Below are positions 53,484 to 62,951 of a DNA stretch of 64,000 nucleotides, one piece after another. A program made the position numbers and the translations under genes. Position 1 is the stretch's first letter; each line of letters opens with the position of its first letter. This DNA is from Parasphingorhabdus litoris DSM 22379 (lineage in GTDB: Bacteria; Pseudomonadota; Alphaproteobacteria; Sphingomonadales; Sphingomonadaceae): contig NZ_CP086727.1 in NCBI RefSeq assembly GCF_020906275.1, positions 806,001 to 870,000 of the forward strand, in the 5' to 3' direction. The notes below the pieces were generated by a model. The model had not been told where the DNA came from. It saw only the letters and a list, made by a program, of their open reading frames with translations, and ran no database searches.

Positions 53484-53741
53484 ATGGCAAAAGTCGAAAT
53501 CTACACCAAATTCACGTGCGGATATTGTTTTCGCGCGAAATCCCTTTTGAAGGAAAAGGGCGTCGCGTTTGAGGAAACCGACATCAGCATGGGTGGTGCC
53601 AAGCGTGAAGAGATGATTCAACGTGCGGGAGGACGGACGACGGTGCCGCAGATATTCATCAATGACGATCATATTGGCGGTTCTGATGATCTTGCATCGC
53701 TTGAAGATGCAGGAAAGTTAGACGCGCTTTTGGCTGAATAA
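53484..53741 (+). CDS. grxC: glutaredoxin 3
   Basis: An 85-residue dithiol glutaredoxin with the CGYC active site at residues 12-15 in a normal short Grx fold; GGRTTVPQIFINDDHIGGSDDL supplies the cis-proline and glutathione-binding parts. It reduces disulfides and glutathionylated proteins in the cytosol. The GTG of the nitrilase gene follows directly on its TAA stop. Confidence 0.93.
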   Translation: MAKVEIYTKFTCGYCFRAKSLLKEKGVAFEETDISMGGAKREEMIQRAGGRTTVPQIFINDDHIGGSDDLASLEDAGKLDALLAE

Positions 53742-54581
53742 GTGCCCAATCGCATAGCTTTGGCGCAAATGTGCAGCGGCGTAGACCCTGCCGCTAATGC
53801 CTCGGCCTTGCGGAGCCACGTAGATGAGGCTGCAGAAGGTGGCGCTGAGATCTTGTTCACGCCGGAGATGACAGGCCTGCTTGACCGCAATAGAAGCCGA
53901 GCGAGCCTGCATATTCGTCAGGAGGCAGACGACGTGGTTCTGCAGGAAGCGCGCGATTCTGCTGCACGCCGGAGCATATGGCTTGCTATTGGGTCGCTGG
54001 CTATCAAACTGGATGACGATGACGGAAGCAAATGGATAAACCGATCGTACCTGATCAGTCCATCGGGCCAGATCGCGGCGAAGTATGACAAGATCCACCT
54101 CTTTGATGTTGATCTTGATACGGGCGAGACGTGGCGCGAATCTGCTGCCTATCAAGCCGGCACAAAGGCGGTTACTTCACCGGTTAGTGATGCAACTTTG
54201 GGTCTTTCCATTTGCTATGACCTGCGATTTCCTTCGCTATTTGCGTCGTTGACCAATGCTGGTGCAGACATCCTGTCCATACCGGCAGCATTTACGGTCC
54301 CGACCGGAAAAGCCCATTGGGAGATATTATTGCGCGCGCGCGCGATTGAAGCTGGCGTTTTTGTGGTTGCAGCAGCGCAGTCTGGCAAGCATGAAGATGG
54401 CCGCGAGACTTATGGTCATTCCATGGTGGTAGGGCCTTGGGGCGATGTCTTGTTGGACATGGGATCGGACATTGGTGTAGGCCTATGCGATATTGACTTG
54501 GCCGATATTGCCAAGATACAGGGCCGCATTCCGGCGATTTCCAATCGTCGTGCATTTGCACCTCCAAAGGTTTCTTCATGA
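53742..54581 (+). CDS. carbon-nitrogen hydrolase (nitrilase superfamily, Nit1-like amidase)
   Basis: A 279-residue amidase with the Glu-Lys-Cys triad: Glu42 in LFTPEMTG, Lys in KYDKIHLFDVD near 117, Cys in LSICYDLRFP near 156. IHLFDVDLDTGETWRES is typical of the Nit/NIT1 branch whose mammalian member repairs deaminated glutathione. That activity is plausible given the neighbouring glutaredoxin but is inference. The start is GTG directly after grxC; its stop overlaps the DUF1178 ATG by four bases. Confidence 0.88.
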   Translation: MPNRIALAQMCSGVDPAANASALRSHVDEAAEGGAEILFTPEMTGLLDRNRSRASLHIRQEADDVVLQEARDSAARRSIWLAIGSLAIKLDDDDGSKWINRSYLISPSGQIAAKYDKIHLFDVDLDTGETWRESAAYQAGTKAVTSPVSDATLGLSICYDLRFPSLFASLTNAGADILSIPAAFTVPTGKAHWEILLRARAIEAGVFVVAAAQSGKHEDGRETYGHSMVVGPWGDVLLDMGSDIGVGLCDIDLADIAKIQGRIPAISNRRAFAPPKVSS

Positions 54582-55084
54582 TAGTATTTGATCTTATCTG
54601 CAGAGATGGCAGCCATCAGTTTGAGGGTTGGTTTGGTTCTTCGGATGATTACGATAAACAGCAATTAGCGGGTCTTATCGACTGCCCGACTTGTGGAAGC
54701 AGAGCCGTAGAGAAAGCTGTGATGGCGCCAAATGTAGGCATGAAGGCCAATCAGCGTTCAAGCAGCGACAAACCATCCAGATTTGAGGCCGGTGCTTCTG
54801 ATTCAGCAGAAGGCGCTCAGCCTGTCAGCAATGCGGTTGAGGTGAGCCCGGAATATGCCAAATTGATCGACAAGCTTGCTGAAGCACAAGCCAAGATTCT
54901 CGAGAAGTCGGAATGGGTTGGCACAGACTTCCCTGAACAGGCTCGAGCCATTCACTATGGAGAGAAAGAGGCAGCCCCGATTCACGGAACCGCAACGGCG
55001 GATGATGCTGCTGAACTTGATGAGGAAGGTATTGAGATATTGCCGCTGCCATTGCCGGTGAAACCGCCAAAATCACAAAATTGA
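54578..55084 (+). CDS. DUF1178 family zinc-ribbon-like protein
   Basis: A 168-residue protein. The start IVFDLICRDGSHQFEGWF and the DCPTCGSRAVEKAVMAPNV segment (cysteines at about 8, 36 and 39) match DUF1178, a probable small zinc ribbon. A low-complexity polar middle and an acidic helical C-terminal part follow, the latter with AKIL-x(9)-FPEQARAIHYGEKE, conserved in the family. The ATG overlaps the nitrilase stop. Function unknown. Confidence 0.87.
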   Translation: MIVFDLICRDGSHQFEGWFGSSDDYDKQQLAGLIDCPTCGSRAVEKAVMAPNVGMKANQRSSSDKPSRFEAGASDSAEGAQPVSNAVEVSPEYAKLIDKLAEAQAKILEKSEWVGTDFPEQARAIHYGEKEAAPIHGTATADDAAELDEEGIEILPLPLPVKPPKSQN

Positions 55085-55124
55085 CGCTGGTCTATCCACA
55101 AAGCTGAAGCTAAACAGCCTGCAT

Positions 55125-55201
55125 GCGCCCGTAGCTCAGGTGGATAGAGCATCAGATTCCTAATCTGGGGGCCACAGGTTCGAATCCTGTCGGGCGCACC
55201 A
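55125..55201 (+). tRNA. tRNA-Arg(CCU)
   Basis: A 77-base tRNA with CCA encoded. The acceptor stem GCGCCCG pairs with CGGGCGC, the D arm is GCTC...GAGC, the anticodon loop is TTCCTAA with anticodon CCT, and the T arm is ACAGG-TTCGAAT-CCTGT. Arg (AGG-decoding) follows. The exopolysaccharide locus begins 122 bp downstream. Confidence 0.96.
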
Positions 55202-55323
55202 TCGCTATGCCCTCGATCGATTTATCTATTTTGTCTTTCCGATGGTCGTGCCGTGCTTGAGCAAAACCGCCTTCATTACTAGAGATATTCGGGGGGTTAC
55301 TGTCGCTTTCTAGGAAAGATTTT

Positions 55324-55911
55324 ATGGAAACCCGATTATCTTCTAAGACCGTTCAGAAGCTTATCTCTGCCTTTGCTTTCACTTTGCTTTTGACGGCTTG
55401 TGCCTCTTCGGGTGCATTTCCTGTCGAGACGGCTGAGCAACCGGATATCGACCAATCTTATCAACTACGCGCGGGTGAAACGGTTCAAATCATCACCTAT
55501 GGTGAAGAAACATTGACCGGCGAATTTGTTATTGGTGCCAATGGTTTTCTTGCGTTCCCGCTGGTTGGAGATATCCAAGCAGCAGGTCTTTCTCCCGCCG
55601 GTCTGGGCAAGCAAATTACTGCATCTCTGGCAGATGGATATGTTATCAACCCACAGGTAAATGTGGAGGTAAAAAGTTTTCGGCCAATATATGTTTTGGG
55701 CGAAGTCAATAAGCCTGGCGAATATCCTTACATTCCTGATATGACGATATTGGCGGCTATAGCGAAGGCTGATGGCTTCACATATCGTGCGCAGCAAAAG
55801 CAAATTTTCATCAAGCGCTCTGACCAGCCCAATGAGGTAAAAATCAGGCTGGGCAGTAACACGCGAATTTATCCGGGTGATACAATCAGAATCGTGGAAC
55901 GCTTTTTCTAA
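55324..55911 (+). CDS. polysaccharide export lipoprotein (Wza/GumB type)
   Basis: A 195-residue outer-membrane polysaccharide exporter of the OPX family. Lipobox LLLTAC gives a cysteine near residue 26; the export domain has QSYQLRAGETVQIITYGEETLTGEF (poly-export signature, about residues 44-68) and a soluble-ligand-binding beta-grasp part VYVLGEVNKPGEYPY. It is short, like GumB, without the extra C-terminal barrel of Wza. AGGAAAG precedes the ATG. Its co-polymerase (Wzc/GumC type) is not in the window and may lie beyond the end. Confidence 0.9.
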   Translation: METRLSSKTVQKLISAFAFTLLLTACASSGAFPVETAEQPDIDQSYQLRAGETVQIITYGEETLTGEFVIGANGFLAFPLVGDIQAAGLSPAGLGKQITASLADGYVINPQVNVEVKSFRPIYVLGEVNKPGEYPYIPDMTILAAIAKADGFTYRAQQKQIFIKRSDQPNEVKIRLGSNTRIYPGDTIRIVERFF

Positions 55912-55920
55912 AACGGATGA

Positions 55921-56586
55921 CTAAGAAACAGCTCTAAATCGGGTTGTATAGTCTGGATCGACTCGGCGGTTTATATAGCCATCAGATCCGTTCATCGATA
56001 TTATCCTTGCCGGAATTCCGCCAACCACAGCATCGTCAGGTACCGGTTTGGTAACGACAGCGTTCGCACCCACCGCAGCACGATTGCCGATGGTGATTTT
56101 GCCTATGACTTTACTACCAGCGGCCAGAAAAACGTCATCTCCCAATATCGGCGACCCCTGATTCGGCCCGCGGTTCATCTGGCCCAGCATTGATCCATGT
56201 GTGACATTACAGTTTGCGCCGATTATTGCATCGCCATTGATCATGATATTACCAAAGCGGTTGATGAAGAATCCGGGGCCGATTTTCGTATATTCCGGGA
56301 TAGCAATGCCATATTTATACCGATATCGGAGCAATAGAAGTTTTAGCGGCGGGTACCAAGTGAAGCGCATGATCGGGCGCTTTTTCAAGCACCCGCAGAG
56401 CCGCATGATTGTTGTATATTTGAAGCCTGGGGTAAACAGGAAGTGACGCAAAAAGGATCGCGTATCACGTCTTCCTGCATAACGATACAAGTCCGATAGG
56501 ATTAGCGCCCAAGTATATCTTAGGCTACGGCTAAGATCAGAGATGTCTTCTATCGATTCGATATTTGTGGTCCGTACGTGATCCAA
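55921..56586 (-). CDS. serine acetyltransferase-like hexapeptide (LbH) acetyltransferase
   Basis: A 221-residue acyltransferase. An N-terminal helical part precedes a left-handed beta-helix with hexapeptide turns such as IGPGFFIN, NIMINGDAIIGANCNVTHG, PILGDDVFLAAGSKVIGKITIGNRAAVGANAVV and VVGGIPARII. It resembles CysE-type O-acetyltransferases used in polysaccharide decoration more than biosynthetic CysE. The start is TTG at 56586 with GGGAG eight bases upstream; no ATG with a ribosome site lies nearby. It points against the export gene and may add acetyl groups to the exopolysaccharide. Confidence 0.83.
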   Translation of the reverse strand: MDHVRTTNIESIEDISDLSRSLRYTWALILSDLYRYAGRRDTRSFLRHFLFTPGFKYTTIMRLCGCLKKRPIMRFTWYPPLKLLLLRYRYKYGIAIPEYTKIGPGFFINRFGNIMINGDAIIGANCNVTHGSMLGQMNRGPNQGSPILGDDVFLAAGSKVIGKITIGNRAAVGANAVVTKPVPDDAVVGGIPARIISMNGSDGYINRRVDPDYTTRFRAVS

Positions 56587-56954
56587 AAATTATGCTCCCG
56601 ATCGACTATCATATTGCGATGCAACATCCAAATTGGCGAGTTGTTTCTGAATATAAATTCGGTTCGGAACAACCATAGATAGACCATATGGTATCTAATC
56701 GTGTTGAATACACATCCCGTCTTGGGTACTCAAAACTCATGGTGACAAGCCGGTTTTTCAATGGCAGTGAAAATACTCAGGGGAATTTTTTTTAACCCGT
56801 CTCACTTTAGCAGGAGCCAGAAAAGTCGATCCAATGAAGATAAAGAAGGATTGATCAAGAGATTTTGTTGCTGCGGCGCAGCATTGGTTTTTGAATCTCT
56901 TTAATAATATCTGACCTCGCCATATTGCAGAGACGATTGTGAAAGGATTCTGGG
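56587..56954. other. 368-bp intergenic region in the exopolysaccharide locus
   Basis: An AT-rich gap between the acetyltransferase (minus) and the sugar transferase (plus). It contains the 10-base palindrome ACCATATGGT near 56691-56700, with partly symmetric flanks, and an oligo-T run near 56787-56793. A chance 36-codon frame starts at 56698 without support. Divergent promoters must lie here but no pair can be placed with confidence. Confidence 0.6.
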
Positions 56955-58361
56955 ATGACCGCTACTATCCGCGCACTACAAAATGCGTCTTTCACAGCCA
57001 CTAAAATCACATACAGTACCGAAGGCAAAAGCGATTCTGGTTTGACCAAGCGGTCACGACGCGCCAGCCTCTATTCGATCATGCTGATGTCAGACGCGCT
57101 GGCGGTATTTATCGGTTTTCTGATAAGCAATGCGTTGTTGCTGGATCAACCTTTTGCATCACCTGGATTAAAGCTTGGCATATTGTCCGTTCCGATTTTT
57201 CTGGCAATAGGCCTAAACAGTAATGCCTATGGCAGGAATGCGCTTTTCAACAGTGTTGGTGCGACGATTCGAACTATCGCTTCATTATTTGCAAGCTTAG
57301 CTTTGATCCTCTTCATCCTCTTCGGTCTTTCGATATTGAAGCAGCACCATCCGTCTTTCCTGGCCACTGGTTTCTTGATCTCATCGGCCTTGATCGTGGG
57401 CGGACGCTATGCTTGTCATAAAGTAGCTAAAAGGATGTTAGGCACCAATCCTTTGAGTGAATTGATTATTGTAGATGGCGTTCCCCATGGGCCAATATTT
57501 GATCAACCTGTCATCGATGCGAAGGAGATTGGGTTATACCCTGATATTTCGAATCCGGCCATGCTTGATCAATTGGGGAATCTTTTTCGTTCCATCGATC
57601 GCGTTGTCGTTGCTTGCCCTATAGAGCGCCACAATGATTGGGCATTGGTTCTAAAAAGCACCGGCGTTGCCGGTGATGTTTATCGGCATTACCGGTCGGT
57701 ACCCGCGGGAAAACAAGCATCAGGATTGGCACATGCGTCGCAAGTGAAACCTTTGACGCGCCTGCAACTGTGGTTGAAGCGTTTGATGGATCTCATCATT
57801 GTGTCTGTTGCGATCTTGTTCTTAGCACCCCTGATGCTGATCACGGCAATTGCCATCAAGATGGAGAGTCCTGGTCCGATCCTGTTCAAGCAACCAAGGC
57901 TGGGACACGGCAACCGGCTTTTCAATATCTATAAGTTTCGCAGTATGCGCGACAATCTCAGCGATTTTAATGGCGACCGTTCAACCGATCGCGATGATGA
58001 TCGGATTACTCGTGTTGGTAGGTTCATCCGAGCCACCAGTATCGACGAACTGCCACAATTATTTAATGTTTTATTTGGCACAATGAGCTTGGTCGGACCC
58101 CGGCCCCATGCGTTGGGTTCGAAGGCGGATAGCAAGCTGTTCTGGGAAATTGACCGGAACTACTGGCTACGCCATGCAACGATGCCTGGTCTGACCGGAC
58201 TGGCCCAAGTTAGGGGACATCGCGGCGCCACGATGACGCGCGCTGATTTAGAACGGCGGCTGGCATCGGATCTAGAATATATACAACGTTGGTCGCTTGG
58301 CTATGATCTGCTCATTTTAGCCCGAACCTTTGGGGTTATCGTTCACCGTAACGGATTCTGA
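56955..58361 (+). CDS. undecaprenyl-phosphate sugar phosphotransferase (WcaJ/GumD type)
   Basis: A 468-residue membrane enzyme that transfers a hexose-1-phosphate to the lipid carrier, the first step of the repeating unit. Four N-terminal helices (about residues 45-165) precede a CoA-binding-like domain, and the C-terminal catalytic region has [45 protein letters not shown] and [26 protein letters not shown]. The last blocks are the polyprenyl-glycosylphosphotransferase signature. AAAGGAT precedes the ATG at 56955. Confidence 0.93.
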   Translation: MTATIRALQNASFTATKITYSTEGKSDSGLTKRSRRASLYSIMLMSDALAVFIGFLISNALLLDQPFASPGLKLGILSVPIFLAIGLNSNAYGRNALFNSVGATIRTIASLFASLALILFILFGLSILKQHHPSFLATGFLISSALIVGGRYACHKVAKRMLGTNPLSELIIVDGVPHGPIFDQPVIDAKEIGLYPDISNPAMLDQLGNLFRSIDRVVVACPIERHNDWALVLKSTGVAGDVYRHYRSVPAGKQASGLAHASQVKPLTRLQLWLKRLMDLIIVSVAILFLAPLMLITAIAIKMESPGPILFKQPRLGHGNRLFNIYKFRSMRDNLSDFNGDRSTDRDDDRITRVGRFIRATSIDELPQLFNVLFGTMSLVGPRPHALGSKADSKLFWEIDRNYWLRHATMPGLTGLAQVRGHRGATMTRADLERRLASDLEYIQRWSLGYDLLILARTFGVIVHRNGF

Positions 58362-58370
58362 TAAAAGCGG

Positions 58371-59459
58371 TCAGCTCATTATCTTGTGGTAGATGGACGA
58401 GGTGCTGAGCGCGATCTCATCCCAATCAAATTTTTTGCGAAATTCCGATGCATCGACCCGGTACAGATAATTGGGTTTGTTCAGAGCTTGCCCCAATGCA
58501 CTGGTATCACCGACTGGGAAATAGTCCTTTTCTGGCAATCCGATGTCGCGATTGGGCTGAATGTCACTGAGTAGCATGGGAGTGGAACAAGATCCCGCTT
58601 CCAATGCAGCAATCGGCAAACCCTCATGATAGGACGGCATTACAAACAGCGCAGCGTTTTCATAGAGCTCACGCAAGGTTCCACGATCTTGCAATCCGGT
58701 GAATATTACTCGCTCATTGGCTAATTTCAGCAAGGATTCGGAATATTCGCTGTCATGATCAGCACCACCGACGATAACAAGCTTGCGGCCATCTCGGATG
58801 TCAGCATGCGCTTTGATGAGATCATGCAATCCTTTTTCTGGCACCAGACGACCAACGGCTAGAACATAATTATTCGCCTCCAGCGAAAACCGGGCGAGTG
58901 CATCACCGGGCGAGCGGGGCAATTCGGGAGCACCATTGGGTATATAGGAAATGCGGCTGGTTGATCCTGGAAAAGACTTTTTCAGTTTCTTCGTAAGTGA
59001 CGGTGAGACCGCGATAACATGGTCCGCAAACAACATACCCAGCCGTTCGCCCATGCGAAGTACAAACCTAGGAAAACGACCCCATTTGGCGCGATTATAA
59101 TCTTCGCCATGATGAGTCACGACGACCTTGAGTCCCATCAAGCGCGCTAAAGGTGTTAGCAAGGCGGGACCAATGGCATGAATATGGATAATATCCATTT
59201 TTGTTCGCCGCGCGGCCAGGATCGCGTTGAAAGTCGAAGTGATCGCTTCTCGCCAGACCGAAACAGGTGAGGGCAGGCTTACGATCGAAATACCTCGATA
59301 CTTATAGCGCGGCTTCTTCACATAAGGCGCTCGGGCAAAAACCGTAATATTGAGATCGGGGTCGAGCCCTTTGACACGCGGCAGCATTTCTTCGCAATGC
59401 GTTTCTACGCCGCCCATGACATTAGGAATACCGCGCAGGCCGGTTACTGCTACTTTCAT
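58371..59459 (-). CDS. glycosyltransferase family 4
   Basis: A 362-residue GT-B enzyme with no membrane segments. The N-terminal domain has TGLRGIPNVMGGVETHCEEML and VVVTHHGEDYNRAKWG; the C-terminal domain has LAVGRLVPEKGLHDLI and MPSYHEGLPIAALEAGSC with the E-x7-E nucleotide-sugar motif. It is the last gene of the minus-strand group and overlaps the pyruvyltransferase start's downstream end by four bases (ATGA). The sugar is unknown. Confidence 0.9.
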   Translation of the reverse strand: MKVAVTGLRGIPNVMGGVETHCEEMLPRVKGLDPDLNITVFARAPYVKKPRYKYRGISIVSLPSPVSVWREAITSTFNAILAARRTKMDIIHIHAIGPALLTPLARLMGLKVVVTHHGEDYNRAKWGRFPRFVLRMGERLGMLFADHVIAVSPSLTKKLKKSFPGSTSRISYIPNGAPELPRSPGDALARFSLEANNYVLAVGRLVPEKGLHDLIKAHADIRDGRKLVIVGGADHDSEYSESLLKLANERVIFTGLQDRGTLRELYENAALFVMPSYHEGLPIAALEAGSCSTPMLLSDIQPNRDIGLPEKDYFPVGDTSALGQALNKPNYLYRVDASEFRKKFDWDEIALSTSSIYHKIMS

Positions 59460-60457
59460 GACAGCAACTCCTCGGCCAGCGCCTGTGCTTCTTCGAGCGT
59501 ATCCGCCGTTCGGAGGAAGCCAATTTCGGACGTCCAGGCCTGAATGAAATTTTGGAGTTTACCATATGAGTTATCCAGTGCGACATGAGGGATGCCGAGC
59601 AACGTCGAAAGGATATGCCCATGCAACCTATCGGTCACCACAACGCGCCCGGATGATAGCGAAGCTATGCCACGTTTCAGGCGGGTATTGGCCAGTCGAT
59701 CATATTTCAGCACGCGTGCAGCATTGGGGCTGTGACCAAAGTCCATCAGCTTGGCCGTGGCTGCTGTCATTCGCATCTGCAGCTTATCTTCGGTCAACCA
59801 GTCACCACTTTCGAACGAATGGCCCGGATGATCTGCCTTCCCCCGGACGGATCGTTCAAAATCGGTGCGCATCAGGTAATAGAAGTCATGCGAGGGTGTC
59901 AGGCGTTCGAGCGGCTCCATATAGAGCGCCATGTCCGGGCACAGAAATACCTCGCACTGGAAGTGACAGCGTGAAAATTCAAGCGAGCGTTGATCCCGGA
60001 CCAGCAGGGTGAAATTCCCGTGCTGTTCAATCGCTCGTGCCGTTTCATCAACCGCATCGTAATTATCGAAAAATATCGATTGCGGTAGCTGTACGATGGG
60101 CTGGTCGCGGAAGCGCTCTAATAACTTCAGTCGAAAATCCTGATGTGACTTCCAGATAGTGCCAAAATTGCCGCCGCCATGGAGAAATATGGTGCCATCT
60201 CCAATCGCCTGCTCCATCTGGCAAGAGTCATGGGACTTCAATTTGCTTGTGTAAGCTGGAGGTTTCGCATGATCAGCGAAAAACTGCGTCTCGCCGAGCC
60301 AGATGGCAGAGTCGCCGACATTGGAATGATCCGGAAAATCCAGCAAGGCGAAGGGATGATCGTTCAGCAGTGGCTTGATGCGATCGCTGATCGTATCGCG
60401 GAATCCTCGAACAATATTACTCGACTGGGTGTTTTGAAGGGTGAGTTGTTCAGGCAT
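59456..60457 (-). CDS. polysaccharide pyruvyltransferase family protein (EpsO/GumL-like)
   Basis: A 333-residue cytosolic protein. It shows DFPDHSNVGDSAIWLGE at the start and FLHGGGNFGTIWKSHQDFR, then LPQSIFFDN, RDQRSLEF and VVTDRLHGHILSTLLGIPHVALDNSYGK, the conserved blocks of the PS_pyruv_trans family. It transfers a pyruvyl ketal from phosphoenolpyruvate to a sugar, adding negative charge to the polymer. It overlaps the flippase gene by eight bases and the GT4 gene by four. Confidence 0.9.
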   Translation of the reverse strand: MPEQLTLQNTQSSNIVRGFRDTISDRIKPLLNDHPFALLDFPDHSNVGDSAIWLGETQFFADHAKPPAYTSKLKSHDSCQMEQAIGDGTIFLHGGGNFGTIWKSHQDFRLKLLERFRDQPIVQLPQSIFFDNYDAVDETARAIEQHGNFTLLVRDQRSLEFSRCHFQCEVFLCPDMALYMEPLERLTPSHDFYYLMRTDFERSVRGKADHPGHSFESGDWLTEDKLQMRMTAATAKLMDFGHSPNAARVLKYDRLANTRLKRGIASLSSGRVVVTDRLHGHILSTLLGIPHVALDNSYGKLQNFIQAWTSEIGFLRTADTLEEAQALAEELLS

Positions 60458-61985
60458 TGGGGGATAGCTCCTTTAGGGGAAGGAAGTCTGTGACTAAACG
60501 GCGATAGGTTGCGGAAATGGTCAGCAATGCGGCGGCATAGAACAAGGCAGCACCTGCTATGGCTGCGAATAGCTTCATCCACGACAGGGGCTGATCGTCT
60601 GCAAAAATTTGCAATGTCGACCAGAGGAGGAAGCCCATCAGCGTTGAGGCAATGAAAGGTGCTTTGATGGCATCAAATGTCGTTCTCATTCCGATGCCGG
60701 AGGCCTCTTTCAAGAAGCGCATTTGTAACGGCAGCGTCAGGTAAGAGCGGATAACATAGGCGATGGCGACTGCGGTCAACCCGAACGGCAAGGCGATAAG
60801 GGTCAGAATTAGGGTTGTTACAAGCTGTGTGATCGCCAGAGTGCGCTGGCGGTGTGAATTACCCACCGCCGAAAGCACGGGTGAGGCGAAGAAATTGAGC
60901 GTGTAGGGTATCGCCATAAATGCAAATACCTGTGCCAGCGTGCCTGCCGCTTCCCATTTCGATCCGAACACCAACGGCACAAGGTCGGGCGCAATCACTC
61001 CGAATCCGACCAGCGCGGGAAAAGACAGGGCAGCACATATGCCGAGCATCGCCTTATAGGCTTGCTTCATCGCGGTCGGGTTGTCCTGTAGACGGGAATA
61101 GATCTGCAAACCAACCGCTGAAAAGGGTTGTATCGCGGCGGCAGCGAACATTTCTGTTGAACGCCATGCAACCCGATAGATGCCGACGGCGGCGGCCCCA
61201 AGGCTGGCACCGATCAGCAAATCCTGCACCCGCACCAGCATGAGGAAGATAAGCTGGGCAATGGTTAGGTTACTGGTGAAGGCGAAATTCTGTTTGGCCT
61301 GAGCCCAGTTAAACTGAAATGCCGGTATCCAGCGATAAGAGGCCCAAGCGAGAATGGTGCTAACCGCTTCTGTGACACAGCGCTGGACGACCAACGACCA
61401 TATACCCCATCCAGACATGGCAGCAGCAACCGCAGTGGTGCCGCCAATAATCCCGGCCAATATCGAGCGCACCGCCACAGTTTTGTGGCCAAATTCACGC
61501 AGACGCAGAGCGAAATGAGAGGCACCCAATGCATTGATGGGCAAAGCCAGCGATAATATGCGTAGTGGATCGGTCAATCCTGGCTGATTGAGGAGATCAG
61601 CCAGCACCGGAGCCAGGATCCAGATCAATCCAACATAGACAAACGCGATGCCCATATTGGTCCAGAAAATCGTATTAATCTGAAGATTGTCTATCTTTTT
61701 GGCACGCGCGATAAGCTGCACAAGACCGCCTGTCGCGATAATCCGACCGACCTCTGAAAAGACGTAGACCATCGCGAATATGCCAATTTCTTCCTTGGTC
61801 AACAGCCGCGCGAGCATGATGAAAATGACCAACGAGAAGACTTGGTCACTCAGCGCTTTGGTCACGGTCCAACCGAGCGAGCTTTTCGTTTTCTGGCGCA
61901 GCGAATTGTCGAACATTGCCCCAGCCGTGCTGGAAGCATTGTCAGAAAATTCAGTGCTTTTGTCCGTCATACGCTGGTCACTCAC
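60450..61985 (-). CDS. lipopolysaccharide/exopolysaccharide flippase (Wzx-like, MOP superfamily)
   Basis: A 511-residue inner-membrane protein with about 12-14 hydrophobic helices. It opens with SLGWTVTKALSDQVFSLVIFIMLARLLTKEEIGIFAM, the usual MOP-family first block, and has GLVQLIARAKK. It should move the lipid-linked repeating unit to the periplasm. The start is GTG at 61985, three bases after the previous gene's stop; an ATG five codons in is an alternative and neither has a good ribosome site. Confidence 0.88.
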   Translation of the reverse strand: MSDQRMTDKSTEFSDNASSTAGAMFDNSLRQKTKSSLGWTVTKALSDQVFSLVIFIMLARLLTKEEIGIFAMVYVFSEVGRIIATGGLVQLIARAKKIDNLQINTIFWTNMGIAFVYVGLIWILAPVLADLLNQPGLTDPLRILSLALPINALGASHFALRLREFGHKTVAVRSILAGIIGGTTAVAAAMSGWGIWSLVVQRCVTEAVSTILAWASYRWIPAFQFNWAQAKQNFAFTSNLTIAQLIFLMLVRVQDLLIGASLGAAAVGIYRVAWRSTEMFAAAAIQPFSAVGLQIYSRLQDNPTAMKQAYKAMLGICAALSFPALVGFGVIAPDLVPLVFGSKWEAAGTLAQVFAFMAIPYTLNFFASPVLSAVGNSHRQRTLAITQLVTTLILTLIALPFGLTAVAIAYVIRSYLTLPLQMRFLKEASGIGMRTTFDAIKAPFIASTLMGFLLWSTLQIFADDQPLSWMKLFAAIAGAALFYAAALLTISATYRRLVTDFLPLKELSPNA

Positions 61986-61988
61986 TGG

Positions 61989-62741
61989 TCAAAGTTGAAA
62001 TCGAAAACGGCGACGGCCGAAAATCTGGTAACCGGCGCGCTCGCGTTGCCGAGAGACAAAGCGCCGCAGTTTCAGCCGTTCGGGAACTTGATAGGTTTCA
62101 AAGCGAGATGTCCCGATGGCACTGGGAATCGCACGCTCGAGCACCGGGAAAGGAAACACCGCCAAATTGGGAACACCATGCACCCATGACCGGTCCATCT
62201 TGTCATCAATCGGTCGGTCTACGGCTTTGATATGATCTAGGAACCGCTGCGCACCATTTTTGGTCAGCAGATAAGCCTGTGTGCCAAAGCAATATCCGGA
62301 CAACTCGATTAGCCGTGTGGTCCGACAAACAAAATCCCTCTGCAAGATGCGCTGCGGTGCCGGTTTTTTGTAATACAGGCGAATATAGTCACGGCCCATC
62401 TCACCGTGATCTTCGGCGATAAGTGACTTTATGAAACTCCAGTCTGCAAGAATATCGTCTTCGAGAATGAGATATTGATCTGCATCGTCTCTGATCAGTT
62501 TCTGCCACAGGGCATGATGGCTCGAAAAGCAACCCAGCTCGCCGGGTTTGAGTGGTCGGCCTTTTGCAATGATCGCTTTGTCTTCATCATAGTGAAGACC
62601 AGCATGCAGCTTCTCATGAGCATCAAAAAAATCCCAGGGTAGGGATTTGGGAATACCGCTGCTGATAAATGCGTGTCGCCGATGCGCAGCGTTGCGCATG
62701 CTGATGACAAAAATCTTGGTCCGGACGGAGCCACGCGCCAT
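61989..62741 (-). CDS. glycosyltransferase family 25
   Basis: A 250-residue enzyme of the LPS beta-1,4-galactosyltransferase type. FVISMRNAAHRR near the start, KPGELGCFSSHHALWQKL and LILEDDIL (the acidic EDD metal/nucleotide motif) are the family landmarks. Start ATG 62741 is chosen since GAAGGAAC lies before it; two further in-frame Met codons lie upstream at 62762 and 62840 without this. Acceptor and donor sugar unknown. It heads the four-gene minus-strand group of the exopolysaccharide locus. Confidence 0.87.
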   Translation of the reverse strand: MARGSVRTKIFVISMRNAAHRRHAFISSGIPKSLPWDFFDAHEKLHAGLHYDEDKAIIAKGRPLKPGELGCFSSHHALWQKLIRDDADQYLILEDDILADWSFIKSLIAEDHGEMGRDYIRLYYKKPAPQRILQRDFVCRTTRLIELSGYCFGTQAYLLTKNGAQRFLDHIKAVDRPIDDKMDRSWVHGVPNLAVFPFPVLERAIPSAIGTSRFETYQVPERLKLRRFVSRQRERAGYQIFGRRRFRFQL

Positions 62742-62951
62742 TACAGTTCCTTCATCCGGCATCTTTTGATGCGGATCTAATTGTGTTCGGGATCGGTCGT
62801 TAGAATCCCCGGACCGGCCGAACTTTACTGCATTGCACAACGAAGGAGCTGGGTTCTATAAATGCCTGTATGGCGCGGTTGGCAAGGCTAAAAATCCATT
62901 CGTCGATGTCACGCAACACATTATCTTCGGCACTGCAAAAAACGGGATAAA

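Noticed and set aside
56698-56808. 36-codon frame in the gap before the sugar transferase
   Set aside because: No ribosome site and no recognisable pattern; expected by chance in AT-rich sequence.
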